Shown: positions 8,225 to 17,147, numbered from the stretch's first letter. The stretch: DNA of 64,000 bases from Streptomyces sp. CB02959 (GCF_002803155.1 NZ_NNBP01000019.1:1-64000), one strand, 5' to 3'. Numbers and translations are program-made. Notes: generated from the sequence alone by a model not told the origin.

Positions 8225-10357
8225 ATGCCCCGGGACGGTTCGGCCCCCGAGGGACAGCGGGGGCGCACCGTCGGCCCGGCGAGCGAAATGTCCTTTTCGG
8301 ATCGTGTAGCGGCACGCTTGCTGCGCGGCGGGCAGCTGCTGCCCGACGGCGCGGTGAGCGGGCCGGTCCATCCCCTGCTGCGGCTCTTCAGCCGGTGGGT
8401 GCGGCGGCCGCTGCTGCCCGCGCTGCGCCTGTGGCGACGCAACATCCAGCTGCGGGTGGTCGCCACCACCCTGCTGATGTCGCTGGCCGTGGTGCTGCTG
8501 CTCGGCGTCGTGGTCGTCGGGCAGGTCCGCAACGGCCTGCTCACCGCCAAGGCACAGGCCGCCCAGAGCCAGGCCGTCGGCGGCTTCGAGGTCGCCCGGA
8601 AACTGGCCGACGGCGGCGACGACAACCACACCGACGACAACAGCCGCACCGCCAGTCGCGGCACCCAGGACTCGGCGACCTGGCTGACCGGCCTGGTCGA
8701 GCAGCTCGCCAGCGGCGGGCAGGGCGTGTTCTCGGTCGTCGCGCTCAGCTCCGACACCGACGAACCGTTCGGCGACTCCACCCCCGGCACCCGCGGACCC
8801 CGCGCCTCCGGGGACGTCGATCCCGAACGCAGCGTCCCCGTCGAACTGCGGCGGAAGCTGGACAGCAAGTCCGGCACGTTCCGCCAGTACACCCAGATCA
8901 AACGCATCGGGTCCAACGACGGCCTCCCCGCGTTGATCATCGGCAAGCGGCTCAACGACCTCAACGGCAACCAGTACCAGCTCTACTACCTCTTCCCGTT
9001 CAGCCAGGAAGAGGAGTCCCTCAAGCTCGTCACCGGGACGCTGGCGACCGCCGGAGTGTTCGTCGTGATCCTGCTCGGCGCCATCGCCTGGCTGGTGGTG
9101 CGGCAGGTCGTCACGCCCGTACGGATGGCCGCCGGGATCTCCGAGCGGCTGGCCGCCGGCCTCCTCCAGGAGCGGATGAAGGTCACCGGCGAGGACGACA
9201 TCGCCCGGCTCGGCGAGTCCTTCAACAAGATGGCCCAGAACCTCCAGGTCAAGATCCAGCAGTTGGAGGAGCTGTCCCGGATGCAGCGGCGGTTCGTCTC
9301 CGACGTCTCGCACGAGCTCCGCACCCCGCTCACGACCGTACGGATGGCCGCCGACGTCATCCACGAGGTGCGGGACGAGTTCGACCCCGCCACCGCGCGC
9401 TCCGCGGAACTGCTGCGCGGCCAGCTCGACCGCTTCGAGTCGCTCCTCGCCGAGCTGCTGGAGATCAGCCGGTTCGACGCGGGTGCCGCGGCCCTGGAAG
9501 CCGAACCGGTCGACCTGCGCGACGTGGTCCACCGCGTCATCGAAGGCGCCGAACCGCTCGCCGAACGCAAGGGCGGCCGCATAGTGGTGCGCGGCGCCGA
9601 ACACCCCGTCATGGCCGAGGCCGACCCCCGGCGGGTGGAGCGGATCCTGCGCAACCTCGTCGTCAACGCCGTCGAGCACGGCGAGGGCCGCGACGTCGTG
9701 GTCCGGCTCGCGTCCGCCGGCGGCCGCAGCGACGGCGCGGTCGCCGTCGCGGTGCGGGACTACGGCGTCGGCCTCAAGCCCGGCGAGGCGACCCGGGTCT
9801 TCAACCGCTTCTGGCGCGCGGACCCGGCCCGGGCCCGTACGACCGGCGGCACCGGACTCGGCCTGTCCATCGCCATCGAGGACGCCCGGCTGCACGGCGG
9901 CTGGCTGCAGGCGTGGGGCGAGCCGGGCGGCGGCTCCCAGTTCCGGCTGACGCTGCCCCGTACGGCCGGCGAAACGCTGCGCGGCTCCCCGATCCCCCTG
10001 GAGCCCGAGGACTCACGGCGCAACCGCGGCCTGGACGAGCACGGACGGCCCCGCCCCGGTACGGGCCGCGCGGCGTCCACCATCCCGGCACAGCCCCGCC
10101 CCGGCGCACAGCCCGCCGCGGCCCGATCCACGACACCCCCGGCGGCGCTGCCCCCCGGCGACAGTCCCCGTGCGGTGCCCCAGCAGGCCACCGCGCGCAA
10201 GTCCGCGCGCACGGGCGGCGACAGCGTCCACGACGACGCCACCCCGGACGCGGGTACGCCCGCTGCCCCCGGCGCGCACGGCGGTGCGGCCCCCGACAGC
10301 ACGGAGCAGAAGAACGAACGCGGCGCGGAGCGGGAAGGCGGACGGCGTGGGCGCTGA
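8225..10357 (+). CDS. mtrB: sensor histidine kinase MtrB
   Basis: 710 residues. A helix at about 76-98 is followed by an extracytoplasmic sensor of ~175 residues, a second helix near 275-297 (VFVVILLGAIAWLVVRQV), then HAMP and HisKA with phospho-acceptor His363 in VSDVSHELRTPLTTVR. The ATPase domain has N box RILRNLVVNAVEHG and G boxes DYGVGLKPG and TGGTGLGLSIA. The final ~120 residues are a Pro/Arg/Ala-rich disordered tail, a feature of Streptomyces MtrB. It is the partner of MtrA, with LpqB as a likely accessory lipoprotein. It overlaps lpqB by 11 bases. Confidence 0.96.
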   Translation: MPRDGSAPEGQRGRTVGPASEMSFSDRVAARLLRGGQLLPDGAVSGPVHPLLRLFSRWVRRPLLPALRLWRRNIQLRVVATTLLMSLAVVLLLGVVVVGQVRNGLLTAKAQAAQSQAVGGFEVARKLADGGDDNHTDDNSRTASRGTQDSATWLTGLVEQLASGGQGVFSVVALSSDTDEPFGDSTPGTRGPRASGDVDPERSVPVELRRKLDSKSGTFRQYTQIKRIGSNDGLPALIIGKRLNDLNGNQYQLYYLFPFSQEEESLKLVTGTLATAGVFVVILLGAIAWLVVRQVVTPVRMAAGISERLAAGLLQERMKVTGEDDIARLGESFNKMAQNLQVKIQQLEELSRMQRRFVSDVSHELRTPLTTVRMAADVIHEVRDEFDPATARSAELLRGQLDRFESLLAELLEISRFDAGAAALEAEPVDLRDVVHRVIEGAEPLAERKGGRIVVRGAEHPVMAEADPRRVERILRNLVVNAVEHGEGRDVVVRLASAGGRSDGAVAVAVRDYGVGLKPGEATRVFNRFWRADPARARTTGGTGLGLSIAIEDARLHGGWLQAWGEPGGGSQFRLTLPRTAGETLRGSPIPLEPEDSRRNRGLDEHGRPRPGTGRAASTIPAQPRPGAQPAAARSTTPPAALPPGDSPRAVPQQATARKSARTGGDSVHDDATPDAGTPAAPGAHGGAAPDSTEQKNERGAEREGGRRGR

Positions 10358-12242
10358 GCACGGAGACGAGCGCGCGGCGCGCACCCCGCGGTTCCACCGG
10401 CGCGCGCCCCGGGGCACCCGCGCCGCACTCACGGGACGCAACACCGTCCTGCTGGGCTGCGCCGGGGCGCTGCTGGCCGGCTGCGCGTCCATGCCGGACA
10501 GCGGCGACGTCACGGCCGCCGACCCGTCCCCGCGCGCCGACGGCGACTCGCAGGTGCGGGTCTACGGCGTGCCCCCGCAGGACGGCGCCCAGCCCACCAA
10601 CATCGTGCGCAGCTTCCTCGACGCGACCACCAGCGACGAGGCGGACTTCCGCACCGCCAGGATGTACCTGGCCAAATCGGCGAAGCAGACTTGGCGCCCG
10701 TTCCTGGCCACCAATGTGCTCCAGGAGCGGCCGAAGTCCGAGCCGGAGACCCAGTCCAGCCGCGAGGACGCCAACGGCTACACCGTCACGCTCGCCGGCA
10801 GCCAGGTGGCGAAGGTGGACGCCAACCACGCCTACACCCCCGAGGAGAAGCCGTACCGCGAGACGATCCACCTCATCAAGGAGGGGGACCAGTGGCGCAT
10901 CGACCGGCTGCCCGACGGGCTGGTGCTGGGGCAGTCCGACTTCCAGCGCATCTATCGCTCCGTCAACAAGTACTACTTCGCGTCCTACAAGTCCGAGTCG
11001 GACGACCCCAAGGCGGGCAAGAACGTGCTCGTCGCCGACCCGGTCTACCTGCGGCAGCGGATAAAGCCGATCACGTCCAGTGTGGAGGCGCTGCTCACCG
11101 GGCCCACCGACTGGCTGGACCGGGTGACGACTTCGGCGTTCCCGCCCGGCACCCGGCTCGCCGCCCGTGACCTGTCGCTGGACGACGCCAACGCACTGCA
11201 GGTCAAGCTCAGCAAGCAGGCGGTCAACACCGACACCGCCCAGTGCAAGCGGATGGCGGCTCAGCTCTTCTTCACCGTCCAGGACATGACGCGGGCCTCC
11301 AGGATCAGCCAGGTGGAGCTCCAGGATCCGAACGGCAACTCGCTGTGCGCGCTGACCCAGGACCAGGCCGAGCAGGACTTCGCCGCACCCGGCCACTCCG
11401 GCCGCTCCGGCAAGGAGTACTTCATCGACGCGGAACACCGCGTCGTCGCGATGTCGGACACTGCCGGCGAACCGACGCCGGTGCGCGGGCCGTTCGGCAC
11501 CGGGAAGACCCCGCTGCGCTCGGTCGCCATCTCGCGCGGGGAGACCACCGCGGCCGGGGTGTCGGGCGACGGCCGGTATCTGTACGTGTCCGGGCTGGAG
11601 GACGGCGTCGAACGCGCGGGGCCGCTGCTGACCAGCGCCAGTACGGCCAAGAGCGCCGACGAGGGGCTGACCGCGCCGAGTTGGGACGGGCTGGGCGACC
11701 TGTGGATCGCCGACCGTGACGCGCACCGCTCGCGGCTGCTGCGGATGCGCGAGGGCAAGGGCGACCCCGAGGAGGTCTCGGTGCCCGGCCTCGGCGGGCG
11801 GCGGATCAAGGCGATCAAGGTGGCCGCGGACGGCATACGGATCGCGATCCTGGTGGAGGACAAGGGCCGGACGACGCTCCAGCTTGGCCGGGTCGAGCGG
11901 GACGGCACCTCCGTGCATCCGACGCTGTCGGTGCAGGAACTGCGGCCGATCGCACCCCAGTTGGAGGACGTGGTGGCGGCGTCCTGGGCGGGCGGCAGCC
12001 GGCTGGTGGTCGTCGGCCGGGAAGCCGGCGGGGTGCAGCAGATGCAGTACATGGAGACCGACGGCTCGGCGTCCGACGCACAGACCCTGCCCGGGGTCAA
12101 CGGCGTCAAGGCGGTGGCGGCCTCGGAGGACGAGACCCGCCCGCTGATCGCGGACGCCGCGGAGGGCATAGTCCGGCTGCCGCAGGACTCCAACTGGAAG
12201 ACGGTGGCCAAGGACGGGACGGCGCCGGTCTATCCGGGGTGA
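10347..12242 (+). CDS. lpqB: lipoprotein LpqB
   Basis: 631 residues from GTG 10347, which has GGAAGG about nine bases upstream and overlaps the mtrB stop. An N-terminal signal ends in lipobox LLAGC (Cys46), so the protein is lipid-anchored outside the membrane. A GerMN-like domain follows (residues ~110-330), including VEALLTGPTDWLDRVTTSAF and PPGTRL, then a beta-propeller-like LpqB C-terminal domain. LpqB interacts with the MtrB sensor region in actinobacteria and modulates the pathway. The tandem mtrA-mtrB-lpqB order makes the call secure. Confidence 0.95.
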   Translation: MGAEHGDERAARTPRFHRRAPRGTRAALTGRNTVLLGCAGALLAGCASMPDSGDVTAADPSPRADGDSQVRVYGVPPQDGAQPTNIVRSFLDATTSDEADFRTARMYLAKSAKQTWRPFLATNVLQERPKSEPETQSSREDANGYTVTLAGSQVAKVDANHAYTPEEKPYRETIHLIKEGDQWRIDRLPDGLVLGQSDFQRIYRSVNKYYFASYKSESDDPKAGKNVLVADPVYLRQRIKPITSSVEALLTGPTDWLDRVTTSAFPPGTRLAARDLSLDDANALQVKLSKQAVNTDTAQCKRMAAQLFFTVQDMTRASRISQVELQDPNGNSLCALTQDQAEQDFAAPGHSGRSGKEYFIDAEHRVVAMSDTAGEPTPVRGPFGTGKTPLRSVAISRGETTAAGVSGDGRYLYVSGLEDGVERAGPLLTSASTAKSADEGLTAPSWDGLGDLWIADRDAHRSRLLRMREGKGDPEEVSVPGLGGRRIKAIKVAADGIRIAILVEDKGRTTLQLGRVERDGTSVHPTLSVQELRPIAPQLEDVVAASWAGGSRLVVVGREAGGVQQMQYMETDGSASDAQTLPGVNGVKAVAASEDETRPLIADAAEGIVRLPQDSNWKTVAKDGTAPVYPG

Positions 12243-12662
12243 GCGCGGGTGTGGCGACGGCCTGTACGGGGACGGGCGCGGGGCGGCGTTGGTTCGTCCG
12301 TCGGCCCCGGCGAGGGCCGGGGCGGTGGCCGAGCGCCTGGTGGGGCGCGGATCGGGACGGCCTCGGGTGTCGGGCTCCTGGACGGCCCTAGGTGCCGGGT
12401 TCCGGGACGGCGCTGTGTCGGCTTGTCCGGGAGGGCGGGTGTGGACCGTTCGTCGGGATTCGGATCCAGCACGAGCCGGGTGCGGGCGCGGGTGCCGCTG
12501 GTTCGTTCGGGAGGGGCGCGGGGCAGGCCCGGGTGTGCCCGGGTGAGGCGTGTGCCGGGGCGAGGGCGCGCGGGTGCGGTGTCTCCGGCCGCGGGGTCGG
12601 CTGCTTCGGCGTAGTTATCCACAGGGGTGGTGGCCGGGCTCCCACGACGCGACAGTGGAGTC
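12243..12662. other. 420 bp intergenic gap with a DnaA box
   Basis: G-rich sequence with no credible gene; open frames on both strands are low-complexity Pro/Arg/Gly translations. The only distinctive element is a consensus DnaA box near the right end, listed separately. The comF-type gene starts right after it. Confidence 0.5.
12615..12623 (+). promoter_or_regulatory. consensus DnaA box upstream of comF-like gene
   Basis: TTATCCACA occurs exactly, 40 bases before the ATG of the ComF-type gene and in an otherwise G-rich stretch. It matches the strict DnaA recognition sequence, though Streptomyces origins prefer TTGTCCACA. A single box can be chance, or it can be a DnaA-controlled promoter or a titration site. 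There is no box cluster or oriC gene context here. Confidence 0.4.
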
Positions 12663-13364
12663 ATGAGGGGGGTGTGGCGAGAGCTCGCGGGCCTGGTGCT
12701 GCCGGTCGACTGTGCGGGGTGTGGCCGGCCGCGTACGGAGCTGTGTACGGGGTGTCGTCGGGCGCTGTGGCGCGATGGGCGTGGCGCGGGGGAGGTAAGG
12801 CCGAGGCCGGTGCCGGCGGGGCTGCCGCGGGTGTGGGCCGGTGCGCCGTACGCCGATGAGGTTCGCGCCGTGCTGCTGGCCCACAAGGAGCGCGGCGCGC
12901 TGCGGCTGGCCGCGCCACTGGGGGCAGTGCTGGCGGGGGCGGTGCGGGGGGTGGGGGGAGGGGGTGGCCCCCTCCTGCTGGTGCCGGTGCCGTCCGCGCG
13001 GAGGGCGGTGGCCGGTCGTGGCCATGATCCCGTGCGCAGGATCGCGTTGGCGGCCTCCGGCGAGCTGCGGCGGGTGGGTGCCGGCGCACGGGTGGTCGGC
13101 GTGCTGCGGCAGCGTCGTGCGGTGGTCGATCAAGCGGGGCTGGATGCCCGGCAGCGCCTCGCGAACGTCGACGGTGCCCTGGAGGTGCCGGGTGCGGTCG
13201 GGAGGCTGCTGACGGGGCTGCCGGTGGTGCTGGTGGACGATCTGGTGACGACGGGGGCCACGCTCGCCGAGGCGGCACGGGCGGTCCGGGCTGCCGGTGG
13301 CCGGGTGTCGGGTGCCGCGGTGGTGGCCGCCTCCCGCAGTTCTTTCCTTTTCAACAGAAGCTGA
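12663..13364 (+). CDS. ComF-family phosphoribosyltransferase-like protein
   Basis: 233 residues. The N-terminus has the ComF double-zinc-ribbon pattern (LPVDCAGCGRPRTELCTGC, residues ~11-30). The C-terminal half is a type I phosphoribosyltransferase domain: LVPVPSARRAVAGRGHDPVR and the PRPP-binding loop VVLVDDLVTTGATLAEA (residues ~195-211). In naturally competent bacteria ComF helps load DNA during transformation, while its role in Streptomyces is unknown. The ATG at 12663 follows GTGGAG closely. The lpqB-comF-hpf order is common in Streptomyces. Confidence 0.9.
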   Translation: MRGVWRELAGLVLPVDCAGCGRPRTELCTGCRRALWRDGRGAGEVRPRPVPAGLPRVWAGAPYADEVRAVLLAHKERGALRLAAPLGAVLAGAVRGVGGGGGPLLLVPVPSARRAVAGRGHDPVRRIALAASGELRRVGAGARVVGVLRQRRAVVDQAGLDARQRLANVDGALEVPGAVGRLLTGLPVVLVDDLVTTGATLAEAARAVRAAGGRVSGAAVVAASRSSFLFNRS

Positions 13365-14056
13365 GGGGGCCTGAGTCCGGCCAAAGAAGCGACGGTGGTC
13401 GGCCACAAGACAGGCAGAGGGTCGCAGGGCGCAAGGGTGCCCGTGCCTCTTGTGGATGGGGCAGGCCGCCGTGTTCCGCTCCGGGCGGGTGGCCGCCCGC
13501 CTTCCGGGCCGTCGCGGTCCACCCTGACGTGTCGATCGTTCGACCGGCCTGTCGTGACGGGGGCCCGGATGCATGGATCGATCGACCGGCCGGACCGCCC
13601 CCCCTGGCGCGCCAGGGGGGCCGTGGCGGCGGCCGGTGCCGCCGTCCGAGGGAAAGGACGTCCCGGGGCGTTGACCGGCGGAGAGGGGCCTCGGGCGGCC
13701 GTCTGGGCGCCCCTGCGGGAAGCGGGCGAAGGGGAACCGGGTGGGGTGGCAAGTCGTTGCTGGTAGTGAGCGCCGAATTTCACTCAAATGGAGCTGGTCG
13801 TGGCGAGGGGGTGCCGACACCCGTCCAGTAGAGCTATGTTCGGTTGTGAGGACTTGGCGGACGCTTTGCCTCCGATGTCGTGTTGCATGCTTTTCAGGGT
13901 TTTTCGGCGATTCTGAAAACGTGGGAATGGAGATCTCGTCCCTGGGGGAGGAGGAGGTGAAAGTCGCCAGTCCGAGGCTTCGGCACCCACCGGAGCCTGG
14001 TGCAAGAAGGAGCTGCTCCGCTTGCTGAGCGGGGCGATCCGGGAACGGAGTTCTGC
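13365..14056. other. 692 bp leader/intergenic region before hpf
   Basis: No gene is supported. The left part is G+C rich and holds two similar motifs: GATCGTTCGACCGGCC near 13533 and GATCGATCGACCGGCC near 13577, followed by a perfect 22-bp palindrome at 13599-13620. The right part (13,780-13,930) turns relatively A+T rich, with a dyad TTTTCAG (13891-13897) / CTGAAAA (13913-13919). Such a long upstream region for a stress gene suggests several promoters. The elements themselves are seen; their function is inference. Confidence 0.5.
13599..13620. repeat. perfect 22-bp palindrome
   Basis: CCCCCCTGGCG pairs exactly with CGCCAGGGGGG, with no spacer, centred between 13609 and 13610. On RNA it could fold only with an enlarged loop. 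On DNA it would be a symmetrical protein site, or a terminator stem after the comF-like gene. No T-run follows. Confidence 0.5.
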
Positions 14057-14752
14057 GTGGACATCGTCGTCAAGGGCCGCAAGACCGAGGTGCCCGAGCG
14101 GTTCCGCAAGCACGTGGCCGAGAAGCTGAAGCTGGACAAAGTCCAGAAGCTCGACGGCAAGGTGATCAGCCTGGACGTCGAGGTGTCCAAGGAGCCCAAC
14201 CCGCGGCAGGCCGACCGTTCCGACCGAGTGGAGATCACGCTCCGCTCCCGTGGCCCGGTGGTCCGGGCCGAGGCGGCCGCAGCCGACCCGTACGCCGCGC
14301 TGGATCTGGCAACAGCCAAGCTGGAGGCGCGCCTGCGGAAGCAGCACGACAAGCGTCATTCGCGCCGTGGCAACGGCCGTATCCCGGCGAGTGAGGTCGC
14401 GATGACCGTCCCCGACGCGGCACGACTGAACGGCCACGGCCTGACGGCCGCGGAGGAGGCCGCTCAGCAGGACAAGGTGCCGACCACCCGGATGGGATCG
14501 CTGGAGATCCAGGGCGAAGGGCCCGTGGTCGTCCGCGAGAAGACCCACTCGGCCGCGCCGATGGCGCTTGACCAGGCGCTCTACGAGATGGAGTTGGTCG
14601 GACACGACTTCTATCTCTTCGTCGACGCCGAGACCAAGCAACCGAGTGTCGTCTACCGGCGGCACGCTTACGACTACGGCGTCATCCACTTGAATTCCGA
14701 CGCGTTCGGAGAGGAATCACCCGGCGGCGCAGGCGGCGCGCTGGGTGGCTGA
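14057..14752 (+). CDS. hpf: ribosome hibernation promoting factor, long form
   Basis: 231 residues from GTG 14057, chosen because GGAG sits six bases upstream and the conserved protein begins DIVVKGRKTEVPERFRKHV. The N-terminal S30AE domain (about 1-110) binds the 30S subunit. The C-terminal domain (about 170-231: KTHSAAPMALDQALYEMELV, HDFYLFVDAETKQPSVVYRR) dimerises ribosomes into 100S particles. This long form is normal for actinobacteria, where it is induced by stress or stationary phase. It is followed by a strong hairpin terminator. Confidence 0.95.
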   Translation: MDIVVKGRKTEVPERFRKHVAEKLKLDKVQKLDGKVISLDVEVSKEPNPRQADRSDRVEITLRSRGPVVRAEAAAADPYAALDLATAKLEARLRKQHDKRHSRRGNGRIPASEVAMTVPDAARLNGHGLTAAEEAAQQDKVPTTRMGSLEIQGEGPVVVREKTHSAAPMALDQALYEMELVGHDFYLFVDAETKQPSVVYRRHAYDYGVIHLNSDAFGEESPGGAGGALGG

Positions 14753-14765
14753 CCCCCACCCGTTC

Positions 14766-14794
14766 GGTGCCCCCGGCGCACGCCCGGGGGCACC
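14766..14794 (+). terminator. hairpin terminator after hpf
   Basis: GGTGCCCCCGG (14766-14776) pairs perfectly with CCGGGGGCACC (14784-14794) around a 7-base loop, 14 bases after the hpf stop. There is no T-run, which is usual for Streptomyces terminators. Confidence 0.75.
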
Positions 14795-14892
14795 ATCGTG
14801 CCTGCAGGAGGCTGGAGTTGAAGCCGTATAGTGTTTGTGCCAGCCGGGGAGTATGTGGACGCGAAACGGCGACATACCGGGGAGACGGTCGT

Positions 14893-14970
14893 ATGGCATT
14901 GATCGGGCCGGCCGAAATGGGCTGTTGTCAACCAGCCTTATATCCAAACTCTGGCCCTTCGGCCGAGTAG
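14893..14970 (+). CDS. possible 25-residue leader ORF upstream of response regulator
   Basis: An ATG at 14893 with GGGGAGA about eight bases upstream opens a short frame that begins ALIGPAEMGCCQPALYPNSG and ends at TAG 14968-14970, only 16 bases before the response regulator ATG. It is too short for codon-bias evidence. A -10-like TATAGT lies at 14828-14833. It may be a translated leader or simply leader sequence. No homologue is recognised. Confidence 0.25.
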   Translation: MALIGPAEMGCCQPALYPNSGPSAE

Positions 14971-14986
14971 TTGACGGGGAGGAAGC

Positions 14987-15745
14987 ATGGGGGAGAGTTT
15001 CGGGCCCACGCGGGGTGACGCGGACGGCGACGTCTGCGGTGTGGGGGCCGACGACGGGGGCGGTGCCGCGCGGGTGCCGCGCAAGGAGCCGATTCGGGTC
15101 CTCGTCGTGGACGATCATGCGCTCTTCCGTCGCGGTCTGGAGATCGTGCTGGCGCAGGAGGAGGACATCCAGGTCGTCGGCGAGGCGGGCGACGGTGCGG
15201 AGGCGGTCGACAAGGCCGCCGACCTGCTGCCCGACATCGTGCTGATGGACGTCCGGATGCCCCGGCGCGGTGGGATCGAGGCGTGTACCTCCATCAAGGA
15301 GGTGGCCCCCAGCGCGAAGATCATCATGCTGACGATCAGTGACGAAGAGGCCGATCTCTACGACGCGATCAAGGCGGGTGCCACCGGCTACCTCCTCAAG
15401 GAGATCTCCACCGACGAGGTGGCCACCGCGATCCGGGCCGTCGCGGACGGGCAGTCGCAGATCAGCCCGTCGATGGCGTCCAAGCTCCTGACGGAGTTCA
15501 AGTCGATGATCCAGCGCACCGACGAGCGTCGTCTGGTGCCGGCGCCCCGGCTCACCGATCGGGAGCTGGAGGTCCTCAAACTCGTTGCCACGGGCATGAA
15601 CAACCGCGATATCGCCAAGGAGTTGTTCATCTCCGAGAACACCGTCAAGAACCACGTGCGCAACATCCTGGAGAAGCTCCAGTTGCATTCCCGGATGGAA
15701 GCCGTGGTGTATGCGATGCGGGAGAAGATTCTCGAAATCCGGTGA
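14987..15745 (+). CDS. orphan NarL/LuxR-family response regulator
   Basis: 252 residues. After a ~33-residue Gly/Asp-rich N-terminal extension comes a receiver (LVVDDHALFRRGLEIVL; phospho-acceptor Asp88 in VLMDVRMPRRGG; Lys in GYLLKEIS). A LuxR helix-turn-helix lies at the C-terminus (LTDRELEVLKLVATGMNNRD, SENTVKNHVRNILEKLQLHS). No histidine kinase gene is adjacent, so it is an orphan or is served in trans. The ribosome site GGGGAGGAAGC immediately precedes the ATG. Position beside hpf is conserved in Streptomyces and hints at stress control, but the regulon cannot be read from the sequence. Confidence 0.92.
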   Translation: MGESFGPTRGDADGDVCGVGADDGGGAARVPRKEPIRVLVVDDHALFRRGLEIVLAQEEDIQVVGEAGDGAEAVDKAADLLPDIVLMDVRMPRRGGIEACTSIKEVAPSAKIIMLTISDEEADLYDAIKAGATGYLLKEISTDEVATAIRAVADGQSQISPSMASKLLTEFKSMIQRTDERRLVPAPRLTDRELEVLKLVATGMNNRDIAKELFISENTVKNHVRNILEKLQLHSRMEAVVYAMREKILEIR

Positions 15746-15747
15746 AG

Positions 15748-15768
15748 CCGGGGGCCGGGTGCCCCCGG
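15748..15768. terminator. hairpin between convergent genes
   Basis: CCGGGGGC (15748-15755) pairs with GCCCCCGG (15761-15768) around CGGGT, just after the response regulator stop. The next gene converges, so it may act in both directions. Confidence 0.7.
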
Positions 15769-15817
15769 ATTGGCGTCGGATTGTCGGTGGTTTGCGGCCG
15801 GTGCCGGGGCTTGCGGG

Positions 15818-17071
15818 TCAGGCCGTGGTGTCCTCCTCGGGGCCGGTCTCGTCGGTGCGGGTGAGTTCGGCGCGCAGGGCGGTGACCAGTCGCGGGTCGT
15901 CGCAGCGCTCGACGCGGACGCTGTCGCAGCCCACCCAGGCGGCGGCCTCGCGCAGTGCCTCGGCCATGGGGCGGACGGCCTTGGAACTCTGGAGCGAGAG
16001 CTGGCGGGCGACCAGGGTGCCGCCCTCGCGGGCCGGGTCGACGCGGCCGACCAGCTTGCCGCCGGCCAGCAGGGGCATGGCGAAGTAGCCGTGTATCCGC
16101 CGGGGCTTGGGGACGTAGGCCTCCAGGCGGTGGGTGAAGCCGAAGATCCGTTCCGTCCGCGGGCGGTCCCAGATGAGGGAGTCGAACGGGGAGAGCAGGG
16201 TCGTGCGGTGCCGGCCGCGGGGCGCTGCGGCGAGCGCCTCCGGGTCCGCCCAGGCGGGCTTGGCCCAGCCCTCGACCGTCACCGGCACCAGCCCGGTGTC
16301 CTCGATGACGGCGTCCACCTGCTCGCCCTTGAGGCGGTGGTAGTCGGCGAGGTCCGCGCGGGTGGCCACACCCATCGCGGCGCCGGCCTGGGCGACCAGG
16401 CGCCGTATGCACGCGGTGTCGTCGAGGTCGTCGTGGAGCAGCGGATCGGGGACGGCGCGCTCGGCGAGGTCGTAGATCCGCTTCCAGCCGCGGCGTTCGG
16501 TGCAGACCACGTCGCCGGTGTCCAGCAGCCATTCCACGGCGATCTTGGTTTCGGACCAGTCCCACCACTCCCCGCCGTTCCGGCCGCCGCCCAGCTGGGA
16601 GGTGGTGAGCGGGCCGTCGGCCTTGAGGCGGTCCAGGACGGCGGCGCAGGAGCGCGCGGAGTCCTTCATGACGTGCCAGCGGTGGCCCTTGGCGCGCCGG
16701 GCGCGGCGGCGGAAGGCGAAGTGCGGCCACTCCTCGATGGGCAGGATGCAGGCCGCGTGCGACCAGTACTCGAAGCTGTGCGGCCGGGCCGGGGCGTCGG
16801 CCTCGGGGCTCGCCGACCAGTAGGCGCTCTCCACGGCGGAGCGGCCGACCGCGCCGAGCCGGGCGTAGGGGACCAGCTCGTGGGAGCGGGCGAGCACGGA
16901 GATCGTGTCGAGCTGGACCGCGCCCAGGCGGCGCAGCGTCCCGCGGACGCCGGCCCGGCGGTCCGGGGCGCCGAGCAGGCCCTGGGCCCGCAGTGCCATC
17001 CGCCGGGCCTCGTCGGCGGACAGGGCGGTCACGGGGCGTGGTGCGGGCTGTCGCTGCGTCACTGCGGTCAT
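15818..17071 (-). CDS. YcaQ/AlkX-type DNA glycosylase (HTH_42 winged-helix family)
   Basis: 417 residues from ATG 17071; a TTG ten codons upstream is less likely. The protein has the tandem winged-helix architecture of the HTH_42 family. The candidate catalytic motif is VQLDTI (residues ~49-54), the Gln-hydrophobic-Asp form seen in YcaQ/AlkX, as opposed to the Gln-hydrophobic-Gln form of the AlkZ azinomycin-resistance enzyme. Other family features are SHELVPYARLG, FEYWSHAACILP and LLSPFDSLIWDR near the C-terminus. The family unhooks interstrand DNA crosslinks and removes bulky alkyl lesions. It stands alone and is convergent with the response regulator. Confidence 0.85.
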   Translation of the reverse strand: MTAVTQRQPAPRPVTALSADEARRMALRAQGLLGAPDRRAGVRGTLRRLGAVQLDTISVLARSHELVPYARLGAVGRSAVESAYWSASPEADAPARPHSFEYWSHAACILPIEEWPHFAFRRRARRAKGHRWHVMKDSARSCAAVLDRLKADGPLTTSQLGGGRNGGEWWDWSETKIAVEWLLDTGDVVCTERRGWKRIYDLAERAVPDPLLHDDLDDTACIRRLVAQAGAAMGVATRADLADYHRLKGEQVDAVIEDTGLVPVTVEGWAKPAWADPEALAAAPRGRHRTTLLSPFDSLIWDRPRTERIFGFTHRLEAYVPKPRRIHGYFAMPLLAGGKLVGRVDPAREGGTLVARQLSLQSSKAVRPMAEALREAAAWVGCDSVRVERCDDPRLVTALRAELTRTDETGPEEDTTA

Positions 17072-17147
17072 GTCGCACAGCGTAGGGGCGGGTACTGACA
17101 ATGCCCCGGTGTTCGGTTGTTCCCGCAGGTCAGGGCTGTTGGTGGGG

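Noticed and set aside
12615..12623. Replication origin near the DnaA box
   Set aside because: Only one box, and no dnaA, dnaN or gyrase genes are nearby.
12627..12663. Longer start for the comF-like gene at 12627
   Set aside because: The extra 12 residues (VAGLPRRDSGV) precede the conserved start and the GTGGAG ribosome site lies before 12663.
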